Shown: piece after piece, positions 33,445-42,736 of the stretch
Position numbering within the stretch: the stretch's first letter is position 1
How the letters are laid out: every line of letters begins with the position of its first letter
Source: Leeia speluncae
Lineage (GTDB): Bacteria > Pseudomonadota > Gammaproteobacteria > Burkholderiales > Leeiaceae
Direction: 5' to 3'
Length of the DNA: 64,000 nt
Assembly: GCF_020564625.1 (NCBI RefSeq)
Contig: NZ_JAJBZT010000001.1
Span: forward strand, 434,001-498,000
Made by a program: the position numbers and the translations under genes
The notes under the pieces: model-generated
The model's database searches: none
The model's input: only the letters and a program-made list of their open reading frames with translations
What the model was told of the DNA's origin: nothing

Positions 33445-33891
33445 ATGACCATCATGACACCTGGCATGCAAGAAGCGGGTTTACTGGCCAGATTGGCGGG
33501 TTTGGGTTACCAAGAGGTGACGCTAGATAGCCTAGAAGCCATTGCGAGCGAACACCCTCACACGTTGGTGATGTTGAGTGATGACCCGGTGAAATACCCA
33601 GAGGTAATGGACAATGTGGTGATCGTGCCAGAGGTGTTAAAAGCACTGCCAGCAGGCAGCTTTTTCCCTGTCTATGCCAATTTGGCGGAAAGCAAAGCCA
33701 TCGCCAAAAAATATGGGGTGATTAAATTCCCCGCCTTGGTTTTTTTACGTGGAACAGATTATGTGGGACTAATTGGTGGCTTGATGGATTGGCCAGATAT
33801 TGTGCATGCGTTTGCGAGCAAACTAAAAGCGACTACGCAACGCCCACCATCGGTTGGAATTCCTGTCGTTACTGAACAGAAAGGTTGCTAA
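33445..33891 (+). CDS. hupG: HupG/HyaE-family thioredoxin-like chaperone
   Basis: A 148-aa thioredoxin-fold protein without the CxxC pair; the fold is suggested by FFPVYANLAESKAIAKKYGV and IKFPALVFLRGTDYVG. HyaE/HoxO/HupG proteins bind the Tat signal of the small subunit and delay export until it is mature. A ribosome-binding GGAGG overlaps the end of hupF. It overlaps the start of hupH by 1 bp. Confidence 0.88.
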   Translation: MTIMTPGMQEAGLLARLAGLGYQEVTLDSLEAIASEHPHTLVMLSDDPVKYPEVMDNVVIVPEVLKALPAGSFFPVYANLAESKAIAKKYGVIKFPALVFLRGTDYVGLIGGLMDWPDIVHAFASKLKATTQRPPSVGIPVVTEQKGC

Positions 33892-34751
33892 TGAAGCCAT
33901 TTCCTATTCCTGTTGTGGGGCTTGGCCCAGGATCGCAACCAGAAGATCCTGATTTGTCTTACATGCCCTTGCCAAGAGAGATTGAAGGGTTTGATATGCC
34001 TTATCTGCCAACGGCAGAAGAGGTAACTAACCTGGCTGCCGCCAAGCAAGTGATGGCTGACCTGATTACCGCCCTCAAAGCATATGATGGCGATGCTAGC
34101 CAATATCCCGTGCTAGACATCACCCATTTAGATAGTGAAAACCGCGCCTTAATCAACCAATTATTGGGTGAAGGGGAGGTCTCTGCAATGACGAAGCCGG
34201 TTGCCGGTGGGGAATTGCGCATTCAGGAATCGGTATTTGCCGGGATTTGGCGGGTATTAGAGGAAGATGGCCAAGGTAATGTAATTGCCGACCGTATTGA
34301 GGCTTGCCCAATCCCACATCAAGTTTGGCAAGAAGCACAAGCATTTGGTCGTGCAGAGGCGGTAATGCCGGATCCTGGTAATGTGCCGCTAATGAATGCA
34401 GGGTACGTGATGCAAGAGATCGCCGCCAAGCTGAGCCAGCCATTGGGGATGGAACCGCATATCATCAATTTTTCTTTATTGCCGATGAGCCCGGAAGATA
34501 TGGCGTATATCGATTCTTGTTTGGGCGGTGGGAATAGTGGCGTGTTTTCTCGGGGTTATGGTAAATGCCGAGTGATGAGTACCGCGTTAAAGAATGTGTG
34601 GAAGGTGCAGTACTTTAACGGGATGAATAGCATCTTGTTAGATACGATCGAGATTACGCGCATTCCGGAAGTGGCATTGGCCTCGATGGAAGATTTGGAG
34701 GATTCGCTGCTGCGGCTAGAAGAAGCGTATGAATGGCTGACAGGGGAATAA
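33891..34751 (+). CDS. hupH: HupH/HyaF-family maturation protein
   Basis: A 286-aa protein with LDITHLDSENRALINQLLGEGEVSA near residues 65-90 and a second half (INFSLLPMSPEDMAYIDSCLGGG, GVFSRGYGKCRVMST) typical of HupH/HyaF/HoxQ. The family escorts the small subunit together with HupG. The start at 33891 (ATG overlapping the hupG stop) is preferred to a TTG two codons upstream. It is followed after 1 bp by hupI. Confidence 0.9.
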   Translation: MKPFPIPVVGLGPGSQPEDPDLSYMPLPREIEGFDMPYLPTAEEVTNLAAAKQVMADLITALKAYDGDASQYPVLDITHLDSENRALINQLLGEGEVSAMTKPVAGGELRIQESVFAGIWRVLEEDGQGNVIADRIEACPIPHQVWQEAQAFGRAEAVMPDPGNVPLMNAGYVMQEIAAKLSQPLGMEPHIINFSLLPMSPEDMAYIDSCLGGGNSGVFSRGYGKCRVMSTALKNVWKVQYFNGMNSILLDTIEITRIPEVALASMEDLEDSLLRLEEAYEWLTGE

Positions 34752-34752
34752 G

Positions 34753-34971
34753 ATGGCTGGCTTTGAAGGATCTTATCTCGGAAAAGAAGAGCGTATTTCT
34801 GACGAATCGACCATGGAATGCAAAATTTGCTGGTGGGTGTATGACCCATCAGTGGGCGATGATGTTTGGCAGATTCCCGCTGGTACACCATTTTCTGCAT
34901 TGCCAGACCATTGGAAGTGTCCAAATTGCGATGGCGCCAAAGACCAATTTATGGTGACACATGCCGAATGA
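34753..34971 (+). CDS. hupI: Rubredoxin HupI
   Basis: A 72-aa rubredoxin with an N-terminal extension. Iron ligands are CKICWWVYDP (CxxC) and CPNCDGAKDQF (CPxC), separated by about 32 residues. In hydrogenase clusters (HupI/HoxR) it supports small-subunit FeS assembly under oxygen, which fits the O2-tolerant HupS here. It overlaps hupJ by 11 bp. Confidence 0.93.
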   Translation: MAGFEGSYLGKEERISDESTMECKICWWVYDPSVGDDVWQIPAGTPFSALPDHWKCPNCDGAKDQFMVTHAE

Positions 34972-35422
34972 AGTAACGGCGAAATTAGTCTCTACTTTTG
35001 AACACATTTGGCGTAACCGTATGGCAGATGTACCCATCTTGAATCCGAATTTATCGGTGCAAGCCGTTGGGTTCAGAATGACAGATGGTCGTTGGACAGG
35101 GGTGTTGATTACCCCTTGGTTTATGAATTTGCTCTTGCTGCCCGCAGACGGTGAATTGCCCGCATCTACCCCGGGAGACCCGGTATTGGTCAATTTACCG
35201 GGGGGTGAAATGCCTTTTTTATTGGCGAATGAACCTGGTATTGGGGAGTACGCCATGTGTTCGCTGTTTTCGCCGGTAATGGAGTTTGCTGATATGGATG
35301 CCGCCGTGGCGACGGCAGAAGCCGTGCTGGCACTGATGTTTCCTGCGACAACGCCAGAAGAAACCGTCAGTGCAGAACCTGTGGCGATGAGTCGTCGTCG
35401 TTTGTTTGGATTTAGTCGTTAA
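34961..35422 (+). CDS. hupJ: HupJ, HybE-family hydrogenase assembly chaperone
   Basis: A 153-aa protein with FEHIWRNRMADVPILNPNLSVQAVGF and ITPWFMNLLLLPAD, the HybE/HoxT/HupJ core. Proteins of this family bind the twin-arginine precursor of the small subunit. The C-terminal tail is basic (MSRRRLFGFSR). The ATG lies inside the end of hupI and the stop abuts hupK (TAATG). Confidence 0.9.
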   Translation: MPNEVTAKLVSTFEHIWRNRMADVPILNPNLSVQAVGFRMTDGRWTGVLITPWFMNLLLLPADGELPASTPGDPVLVNLPGGEMPFLLANEPGIGEYAMCSLFSPVMEFADMDAAVATAEAVLALMFPATTPEETVSAEPVAMSRRRLFGFSR

Positions 35423-36447
35423 TGCAGCGAAATATTGAAGTTTCTTCGACTTTACTCAATACGGGGCAACCCGTTTGTTCGGTACACTGGCATCGTGTAC
35501 CTGCAGAACGATTGTTTATTGGGAAGCCAGCAAGTAGCGTGTTGCCATTGGTTCCCCTGCTGTTTTCGCTATGTGGAAAGGCGCAATCGTTAGCCGCCAT
35601 GCTGGTGCTGGATCAAGCGATTCTTGCCGATATGCTGGCAGAAGTGCGTTTAGAAGCGATTCGTGAAACGGTATTTCGATTTTCTGTAGACTGGCCGAAA
35701 TTGCGTGGCTTTATACCGGCAAACTTGGCTGAATTTCGTACCTTTAGTGAATTAACCGACTGGAAGACATGGTGTGAGCAACACTGGTTTGGCATGCCGG
35801 TACACGAATGGGCGGGGCTAGGAGAGGCGGGCTGGCTAAGTTGGATTCAGTCTGGCGCCACCCCCATTGCAAATGATGCACGCTGCTTGTTTGGGCAAGT
35901 GATGCCAATCCCCAAGCTCTGGCCTTGGCAGAGTGCGGCGCATCTTGTTGAAGCCATTAATCCAAGCTTGTGGACCGCGACGACATTGCCTGCGGGGCTA
36001 GATGCGAGTGCATTATCGATAGAACAACGTGAAGTGCATGGGTTGCTGCACGAGGGGCGAATCCCGCTAGCGAGATGGTTAAGCAGGATGGTGAGGTTAG
36101 CTAGGATGCTAACACTGACCGAACCACATGCATCGGTAGCGCGTTTAGAAAGAGATGGGCAACCACCAATCAATGTAGCGATGGTAGAAACTGCGCGTGG
36201 GTATTTGTTGCATCTTGCGGCCAGTAATGAAGCAGGTGTGGTCGAAACTTACCAAGTCATTCCGCCCACCGCATGGCATGCTCATCCTGAAGGCGTCATC
36301 TATAACGCAGTGATGAGTTGCCTGTTAGGGAATGCGTTCGATTGGCAGCAACAAGTGACACTCATTGATCCGTGTACAGGATTTGAGTTAGCCACACCGC
36401 CAAAGAATAGCGCGGGTACGATGGAAGAAAGACAAATTCATGCATGA
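35422..36447 (+). CDS. hupK: HupK, large-subunit-like scaffold protein
   Basis: A 341-aa protein distantly resembling a hydrogenase large subunit. It has IDPCTGFEL near the C-terminus where the second ligand motif of HupL lies, but only one of the two cysteines there and no N-terminal CxxC motif. HupK/HoxV proteins carry Fe(CN)2CO intermediates to HupL during assembly. Overlaps at both ends (hupJ, hypA) fit a tight operon. Sequence divergence makes this call mainly positional, but it is well supported by the C-terminal motif. Confidence 0.85.
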   Translation: MQRNIEVSSTLLNTGQPVCSVHWHRVPAERLFIGKPASSVLPLVPLLFSLCGKAQSLAAMLVLDQAILADMLAEVRLEAIRETVFRFSVDWPKLRGFIPANLAEFRTFSELTDWKTWCEQHWFGMPVHEWAGLGEAGWLSWIQSGATPIANDARCLFGQVMPIPKLWPWQSAAHLVEAINPSLWTATTLPAGLDASALSIEQREVHGLLHEGRIPLARWLSRMVRLARMLTLTEPHASVARLERDGQPPINVAMVETARGYLLHLAASNEAGVVETYQVIPPTAWHAHPEGVIYNAVMSCLLGNAFDWQQQVTLIDPCTGFELATPPKNSAGTMEERQIHA

Positions 36448-36781
36448 AATGTCCTTGGCAGAAGGCATTGTTCAACTGCTAGAAGCCGAAGCAAAAAAGC
36501 AGTCGTTTACGCGAGTAAAACAACTATGGTTGTCGATTGGCGAATTGGCAGGGGTGGAGCTAGAAGCCCTGAAGTTCTCGCTGGACGTCGTGATGCGAGA
36601 TTCGCTGGCTAATGGCGCAACGGTACATGTTGAGCGCGAGCCAGGCCAAGGCTGGTGTATGGCGTGTAGCCAACCAGTGCTGATCCATGCCCGTTATGAC
36701 GCCTGCCCGAAATGTGGTGTGTTCCAAGTACAGGTAACGGGTGGGGACGAAATGCAGGTAAAAGAATTAGAAGTGGAATAA
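36440..36781 (+). CDS. hypA: Hydrogenase nickel-incorporation protein HypA
   Basis: A 113-aa nickel chaperone. MHEMSLAEGI carries the N-terminal nickel-binding His2. The zinc site is formed by CMACSQP and CPKCG (two CxxC pairs). It delivers Ni to the HupL precursor with HypB. It overlaps hupK by 8 bp; a 100-bp gap follows before hypB. Confidence 0.96.
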   Translation: MHEMSLAEGIVQLLEAEAKKQSFTRVKQLWLSIGELAGVELEALKFSLDVVMRDSLANGATVHVEREPGQGWCMACSQPVLIHARYDACPKCGVFQVQVTGGDEMQVKELEVE

Positions 36782-36881
36782 CCATTTGCGGTGGTTCTCG
36801 CTGATGTGATCAGCACGTAGTGGATGAGCGATTAATGGCGTGGCAGGGTGTTTCTGCTAACAAGAATGAAAAGAGGGTGTT

Positions 36882-37889
36882 ATGTGTACGGTATGTGGAT
36901 GTGCAGACGGAAATGTACAGATCGAAGGGGCAAGCAAGGGGATGAAATACCCATACCGCCCAAAACGCGGACATGTGCACGCTCACCATCATCACCATGA
37001 TCACACCCATCCTCATGATCACGTTCATGAGCACTCGCATACGCCAACCGCAGTGGCGGTGGTAGAAGAAGCTGTCATCGTTAATGAATCCACCGGCGAT
37101 CGTGACTATGGTCAAGGCCCTGCTCACGCCCATGCACCGGGGATGACACAAGCGCGGATGGTGAAGATCGAGCAAGATATTCTAGGGAAAAATCAGCAAT
37201 TAGCCGAAATTAACCGCAAGTGGTTTGCAGATCGTGGCGTATTTGCGATCAACCTCGTGTCTAGCCCTGGCTCTGGTAAAACGACGCTACTGACCGAAAC
37301 GATTAAATCACTACAAGATATTGGCAAAGTGTATGTGATAGAGGGTGACCAACAGACCACCCATGATGCGGATCGGATTCGGGCAACCGGTGCGGCGGCA
37401 CTTCAGATTAATACGGGTAAAGGTTGTCATCTGGATGCCCATATGGTGGGAGAAGCCTTGCCGCGACTCAACATTGCAGACAATAGTTTGGTGTTGATCG
37501 AGAACGTGGGCAATTTAGTCTGCCCATCGGCGTTTGATTTGGGGGAAGCTCATAAAGTCGCCGTATTGTCTGTCACCGAAGGGGAAGACAAACCGCTGAA
37601 ATACCCTGATATGTTTGCCGCTTCTGACGTCATGATTCTAAACAAGATCGATTTATTGCCGTATTTAGATTTTGATGTGGATGCTGCCATTGGCTACGCC
37701 AAGCGTGTGAACCCAAACATCCGTGTCATTCAAGTATCTGCCCGAAAAGGGGATGGGATGGATGAATGGCTAGATTGGCTACATCAAGGCATGAATAAAG
37801 CCCAATTAGCACGTCAGCAATGGGTGCAAGAACTAGAAGCACGTATTGCCGTGTTAGAAGCGCAATTAGCCGCGCAAACTTCTCGTTAA
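36882..37889 (+). CDS. hypB: Hydrogenase nickel GTPase HypB
   Basis: A 335-aa G3E-family GTPase. The N-terminal CTVCGC is the high-affinity nickel site. Residues 31-53 contain 14 His in 23 positions, a nickel-storage tract like that of rhizobial HypB. GTPase motifs are SSPGSGKTT (127-135), ENVGNLVCP and NKIDLLPY. An extra Q/A/E-rich coiled tail ([20 protein letters not shown], near residue 305 onward) is longer than in E. coli. Activity: GTP-driven nickel insertion. The 100 bp upstream show only a small GCTGAT..ATCAGC hairpin. Confidence 0.96.
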   Translation: MCTVCGCADGNVQIEGASKGMKYPYRPKRGHVHAHHHHHDHTHPHDHVHEHSHTPTAVAVVEEAVIVNESTGDRDYGQGPAHAHAPGMTQARMVKIEQDILGKNQQLAEINRKWFADRGVFAINLVSSPGSGKTTLLTETIKSLQDIGKVYVIEGDQQTTHDADRIRATGAAALQINTGKGCHLDAHMVGEALPRLNIADNSLVLIENVGNLVCPSAFDLGEAHKVAVLSVTEGEDKPLKYPDMFAASDVMILNKIDLLPYLDFDVDAAIGYAKRVNPNIRVIQVSARKGDGMDEWLDWLHQGMNKAQLARQQWVQELEARIAVLEAQLAAQTSR

Positions 37890-37896
37890 TGGCGAG

Positions 37897-40215
37897 ATGG
37901 TTTTGAGCCAGCCGTTAGCGATAGGTGAGCGTTGGTTAGTGAGCGGCCGCGTTCAGGGGGTGGGGTTCCGCCCCTTCGTCTGGCAATTGGCCAAGACGCA
38001 CCAGTTAATTGGCTGGGTCAGAAACACCCCAAGCGGCGTAGAGATTTGCTGGCAAGGGTCGGCTGAAAGCTTTGATTCGTTAGCAGCAGACTTTTACCGT
38101 CAGTTACCTCCGTTGGCGCATGTTCATACCTTGGTGAGAGAGGTTTCACCTTTACAAGCTTGTGCCGATTTTCAGATCTTGCCGAGCCTGCAAGGAGAGG
38201 TAAAAACCAGTATTCCGGCCGATTTAGGCATTTGCGACGCCTGTTTGAATGAGTTGTTTGATCCAGAAGACCCTCGCAACGGCTATCCGCTGATCAACTG
38301 TACCCATTGCGGCCCGCGCTACAGTATTTGCCATGCGTTGCCTTACGATCGTCAGCAGACCAGTATGGCCACTTTCCCCATGTGCTCACGCTGTGAGGCG
38401 GAATATCATGCGCCAGATAATCGCCGATTTCATGCCGAACCAACTGCATGTCCAGCGTGCGGGCCAAGATTGCAATGGCGGCGTATTGGCGCTGGGCTAG
38501 TCAACGATTCTCCTCTGACTGCGGCAATTCATGCGTTACAAGCTGGCGAGTGGATTGCGGTAAAAGGGTTGGGCGGATTTCATCTGGTGGGCGATGCCAA
38601 ACAGCCTGCAGTCGTAGCTACTATTCGCGATAAAAAACGCCGAGCGACCAAGCCGCTCGCAGTCATGATGATGAACCTGGATAGCGTTAAGGCATGGTGC
38701 GAAGTCACACCAGCAGAGGCAATGTGGCTAACCCGCCCTGAACGGCCAATTGTGCTCCTGAAAAAGAAGCCCATTGCCGATACGGCTTTATCGGGTATTG
38801 CACCGAATATGGACCGAATTGGGGTGATGTTGCCCTATACGCCGCTCCAGTGGCTAATGTTTCATGAAGCCTTGGGAAAACCCGTCGGGCAACATTGGCG
38901 AGAGGTGGCGAATGATCTGGTTTGGATCATGACGAGTGCCAATCATGCCGGTTCACCGATTCTCACTAGTGCGGAAGCGGTTGAAGAAAAGCTTGATCAT
39001 CTGGTTGGCGGCATTTTGGATCATGATCGACCAATTATTCATCCCTGCGACGATAGTGTATTGAGCGTGGTGGATGATCAGCCTGTTTGGTTACGCCGAG
39101 CAAGAGGCTTGGCACCAGAGCCGATTTATCTTCGGTCAACCGGTGCAGACGTGTTGGCGCTAGGCGGGCTCCTAAAAAATACCATCACGGTGTGTAAAGA
39201 AGATCAGGCTTTTGTTTCCCCTCATCTGGGAGACCTTCAACATCCCGCAGTCGCAGAGCGGCTACTTGAAACCGTAGATAGCTTATTGGCTTTTACCCAT
39301 GCCAAACCAGCGGTGATTAGTTGTGATGCGCAGCCAGATTACATTGGCTATCGGTTGGCTGAACAGTTGGCGGAAAAGTGGCAAATCCCGTTGACTCCTG
39401 TGCAGCATCATCATGCGCATATTGGTGCCGTGTTGGCTGAAAAAGGGGTAGAAGAACCAGTATTGGGGCTGGTGCTGGATGGTTTTGGCTGGGGCGAGGA
39501 CGGCACCGCGTGGGGCGGCGAATTACTGCTAGTCGATGGGAAAACAGCGAATCGATTGGGGCATATCAGTGAAATAGCGCTACCCGGGGGAGATTTGGCC
39601 GCCAAACTACCTTGGCGGATGGCGGTTGCATTGGGGCAGCAAATACAGCGTGCATTGCCTGCCGAGGTTGCAAATCAAACCGGTGTTCAGGTGGTGAAAC
39701 AGCAATTGGCTTTAGGACTAAATGCGCCAACTACCAGCAGTATGGGGCGCTGGTTTGATGCCATTGCCGGTTGGCAGGGAATATGCAGTGAGCAGATTTT
39801 TGAAGGAGAAGCACCTATGCGCTTAGCCGCTTTATTAGGTGAGTTTCCGCCGCCGTCAGTTATCTCTGATATTCCTCCCTTTGCCCCTGTACTGGATTTA
39901 CTACCTCTTGCCAAAGCGGCATTGGCCGCTAGTGATGATACAGAGGTTGCGCGCCAATGGCATGTAGGGCTTGTGCAGCAACTGGCGGGTTGGGTGTTAT
40001 CTGCAGCCCAACAAACCGCGCTTAAAACGGTGGTATTAGCAGGTGGCGTATTTGCGAATGCTTATTTGTTGGCTGGCTTAAAACAACAGCTTCTTCAGCA
40101 TGGAATTAACGTGTTAGTGGCCGAACAAATGCCCGTTGGCGATGGCGGCATTAGCCTGGGTCAAGCATGGATAGCGCGAAAGCATCTGCAGCAACACGAA
40201 CAACACACAAAATAA
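37897..40215 (+). CDS. hypF: Carbamoyltransferase HypF
   Basis: A 772-aa enzyme that makes the CN ligands from carbamoyl phosphate and passes the carbamoyl group to HypE. Domains in order: acylphosphatase (about 12-95, GRVQGVGFRPFVWQLA), two zinc fingers (CDACLNEL, CTHCGPRYSI, CSRCEAEYH, CPACGP; about 112-190), YrdC-like (about 205-390, with KRRATKPLAVMM) and a Kae1-like domain with HHHAHIGAVLAEKG and LAGGVFANAYLL. The ATG at 37897 lies 8 bp after the hypB stop. Confidence 0.96.
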   Translation: MVLSQPLAIGERWLVSGRVQGVGFRPFVWQLAKTHQLIGWVRNTPSGVEICWQGSAESFDSLAADFYRQLPPLAHVHTLVREVSPLQACADFQILPSLQGEVKTSIPADLGICDACLNELFDPEDPRNGYPLINCTHCGPRYSICHALPYDRQQTSMATFPMCSRCEAEYHAPDNRRFHAEPTACPACGPRLQWRRIGAGLVNDSPLTAAIHALQAGEWIAVKGLGGFHLVGDAKQPAVVATIRDKKRRATKPLAVMMMNLDSVKAWCEVTPAEAMWLTRPERPIVLLKKKPIADTALSGIAPNMDRIGVMLPYTPLQWLMFHEALGKPVGQHWREVANDLVWIMTSANHAGSPILTSAEAVEEKLDHLVGGILDHDRPIIHPCDDSVLSVVDDQPVWLRRARGLAPEPIYLRSTGADVLALGGLLKNTITVCKEDQAFVSPHLGDLQHPAVAERLLETVDSLLAFTHAKPAVISCDAQPDYIGYRLAEQLAEKWQIPLTPVQHHHAHIGAVLAEKGVEEPVLGLVLDGFGWGEDGTAWGGELLLVDGKTANRLGHISEIALPGGDLAAKLPWRMAVALGQQIQRALPAEVANQTGVQVVKQQLALGLNAPTTSSMGRWFDAIAGWQGICSEQIFEGEAPMRLAALLGEFPPPSVISDIPPFAPVLDLLPLAKAALAASDDTEVARQWHVGLVQQLAGWVLSAAQQTALKTVVLAGGVFANAYLLAGLKQQLLQHGINVLVAEQMPVGDGGISLGQAWIARKHLQQHEQHTK

Positions 40216-40233
40216 CCAGAAGAGGAGAGCCAA

Positions 40234-40473
40234 ATGTGTTTGGCGATGCCAGTAAAAATTACCGAACTCTTGCCAGATGACATGGCAAAAGTCGATGTCG
40301 ATGGCGTGACGCGAGAGGTTTCTATCGCCTTAATCGAATCCCCGGCCGTTGGTGACTACGTTATCCTGCATGTGGGGTACGCGATTGGCAAATTAGACCC
40401 GGCAGAGGCCGCTCAAACGCTTGCTTTGATGGAAGAACTGGCTGCGAGCGAAGCAGAAGGGGCAACGCCATGA
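40234..40473 (+). CDS. hypC: Hydrogenase chaperone HypC
   Basis: A 79-aa protein, MCLAMPVKI, with Cys2 that binds iron with HypD and hands the Fe(CN)2CO unit to HupL. GTREVS-like core (GVTREVSIALIE) and VGDYVILHVGYAIGKLD are typical. AGAGGAGAG precedes the ATG. It overlaps hypD by ATGA. It is the second HypC-family gene in the locus, next to HupF (33129). Confidence 0.95.
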   Translation: MCLAMPVKITELLPDDMAKVDVDGVTREVSIALIESPAVGDYVILHVGYAIGKLDPAEAAQTLALMEELAASEAEGATP

Positions 40474-41609
40474 AATACGTTGACGAATTCCGCCGTGGCG
40501 ATGTGGCGCGTGGTATTGCCAAGCATATCGCAGGTTTAGTCGATCCGGCTCGCGAATACCGTCTAATGGAGTTCTGTGGCGGGCATACCCATGCCATCGC
40601 CCGTTATGGCCTAACTGGATTATTGCCTTCTAATATCCGCCTGATTCATGGTCCGGGTTGTCCGGTCTGTGTATTGCCTATTGGTCGGATAGATTCTGCA
40701 ATTGAGCTGGTGCTACAACATCAGGTAATTTTGTGTACCTATGGCGATACCTTACGTGTGCCGGCTTCAAACCGGATGAGCCTATACAAAGCCCGCGCAG
40801 AAGGGGGAGATGTACGGGTTATCTATTCAACTAGCGATGCACTGCGTATTGCGCGAGAAAACCCGGATCGGCAGGTAGTCTTTTTCGGGATCGGATTCGA
40901 GACCACCACCCCACCAACCGCCATGGCACTCAAAACCGCGAAGACTGAAGGACAAAAGAACTTCTCCGTGTTCTGTAACCATGTTCTGACTCCCCCCGCC
41001 ATGCAGCACCTGTTGTCTGCGGGCGATGCAGTGGAATTAGATGGGTTTATTGGCCCCTCTCACGTTAGTACCGTGATTGGCAGTGATCCATACCAAGCGG
41101 TCGCCAAGCAATATCGTAAACCGGTGGTGATCGCTGGTTTCGAGCCACTCGATGTCCTGCAAGCCACCGCCATGTTAGTCGAAGACATTAATCATGGCCG
41201 CGATGGCGTTAGCACCCAATTTACCCGCGCCGTTACACCAGAAGGTAACCAAAAGGCGAGGTCTGTGGTGATGGAAACCATGATGCTAAGGGATACCTTT
41301 GAATGGCGTGGATTAGGACAAGTCCCACATTCAGCTTTGGCGATTCATCCAGATTACGCTGACTTTGATGCTGAGCAGCGCTTTGCTTTACCTTATCGTC
41401 ACGTGCCCGATCACAAAGCCTGCGAATGCGGCGCGATACTGCGCGGGCAAAAACAACCAAGTGATTGCAAAGTGTTTGGCATTGTCTGTACGCCCGATAA
41501 CCCGCTCGGTTCCTGTATGGTCTCTAGCGAAGGGGCGTGCGCGGCGCACTACCACTATGGCCGATTTGTAAAATCGCCCACGCAAACAAGCGTGGAGGAG
41601 GGCGCATGA
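40470..41609 (+). CDS. hypD: Hydrogenase maturation protein HypD
   Basis: A 379-aa FeS protein that forms the scaffold on which iron receives CN and CO. Motifs: MEFCGGHTHAIARYG, IHGPGCPVCVLP, GFETTTPPTA, and C-terminal cysteines CECGAIL, CKVFG and C(T)PDNPLGSCMVS that hold the [4Fe-4S] cluster. It overlaps hypE by ATGA. Confidence 0.96.
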   Translation: MKYVDEFRRGDVARGIAKHIAGLVDPAREYRLMEFCGGHTHAIARYGLTGLLPSNIRLIHGPGCPVCVLPIGRIDSAIELVLQHQVILCTYGDTLRVPASNRMSLYKARAEGGDVRVIYSTSDALRIARENPDRQVVFFGIGFETTTPPTAMALKTAKTEGQKNFSVFCNHVLTPPAMQHLLSAGDAVELDGFIGPSHVSTVIGSDPYQAVAKQYRKPVVIAGFEPLDVLQATAMLVEDINHGRDGVSTQFTRAVTPEGNQKARSVVMETMMLRDTFEWRGLGQVPHSALAIHPDYADFDAEQRFALPYRHVPDHKACECGAILRGQKQPSDCKVFGIVCTPDNPLGSCMVSSEGACAAHYHYGRFVKSPTQTSVEEGA

Positions 41610-42646
41610 AAATGGCTTACCAACGGAAACTAGATTTACAAAACGGAAAGATTGATTTAACACATGGCAGCGGTGGTCGCGCCATGGTACAACTGATTCA
41701 TGAGCTGTTCGCCGACGCGTTTGGCAACGAATGGTTGGCGCAAGGCAATGATCAAGCCATTCTGCCGCCAACACAGGGCAGGTTAGCGATTGCGACCGAT
41801 AGCCATGTGATTTCGCCGCTATTTTTTCCTGGCGGGAATATCGGTAGTTTGGCTGTCCACGGAACAGTGAACGATCTCGCCATGGGCGGGGCGATACCGC
41901 AATATTTATCAGTTGGCTTCATCCTGGAAGAAGGCTTGCCCCTTTCGCAACTGGCAGAGATTGTGCGCTCGATGGGCGAAGCAGCGAAAGCAGTAGGTAT
42001 TGCCATTGTCACGGGCGACACCAAGGTGGTCGAAAAGGGTAAAGGTGACGGAATTTTTATCAGCACCACTGGCGTTGGTTATGTACCGGATGGCGTGAAT
42101 TTGTCGGGTGATCAGGCGCAAGTCGGAGATGTGATTTTAGTCTCTGGCACCATGGGCGATCATGGCATGGCGATCATGTCGCAACGGCAAAATCTAGGTT
42201 TCGAGAGCAATATTTGCTCGGATTCTGCCTCGTTGCACGAACTTAGCGCCGCGTTAGTGAAACACGTACCCAGTTTGCGTCTGATGCGAGATCCAACCCG
42301 AGGCGGGTTGGCGACTACTTTAAACGAAATAGCTCATCAGTCTGCTGTGGGCATGTCGCTCTCGGAAAGTGCGATTCCGGTGAATCCATCGGTACGGGCT
42401 GCTTGCGAATTATTAGGACTAGATCCTTTGTATATGGCAAACGAAGGCAAGCTGATTGCAATTTGTTCGGCAGAAGATGCTGACATTGCGCTAAACACGC
42501 TGCAATCGCATCCGCTGGGTAAGAATGCGGCGGTGATTGGCACCGTGGTCGAAGATCCGCATCAGTTTGTACGTGTCAGTACGGATTTTGGTGGCGAGCG
42601 TTTACTCGATTGGCTAAGTGGCGACATGTTGCCCCGTATTTGCTAA
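41606..42646 (+). CDS. hypE: Hydrogenase maturation protein HypE
   Basis: A 346-aa ATP-dependent dehydratase of the PurM/SelD fold that converts the carbamoyl group on its C-terminal Cys to thiocyanate. LTHGSGGRAMVQLI is near the start, TGDTKVVEKGKGDG and MRDPTRGGLATTLNE are the ATP-site motifs, and the protein ends PRIC with the acceptor Cys346. The start at 41606 is chosen because it overlaps the hypD stop (ATGA) and because homologues begin just before LTHGSGG; a longer frame from 41537 is rejected. Confidence 0.95.
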   Translation: MKMAYQRKLDLQNGKIDLTHGSGGRAMVQLIHELFADAFGNEWLAQGNDQAILPPTQGRLAIATDSHVISPLFFPGGNIGSLAVHGTVNDLAMGGAIPQYLSVGFILEEGLPLSQLAEIVRSMGEAAKAVGIAIVTGDTKVVEKGKGDGIFISTTGVGYVPDGVNLSGDQAQVGDVILVSGTMGDHGMAIMSQRQNLGFESNICSDSASLHELSAALVKHVPSLRLMRDPTRGGLATTLNEIAHQSAVGMSLSESAIPVNPSVRAACELLGLDPLYMANEGKLIAICSAEDADIALNTLQSHPLGKNAAVIGTVVEDPHQFVRVSTDFGGERLLDWLSGDMLPRIC

Positions 42647-42736
42647 TCGTATTTGTAGCAGTTAAAGAATAAAAGCGGCTGGGATGCAATCAACAATCAA
42701 ATCTCATCGCAAGAAAGTAGAAAAGAAAGGCTTGCA

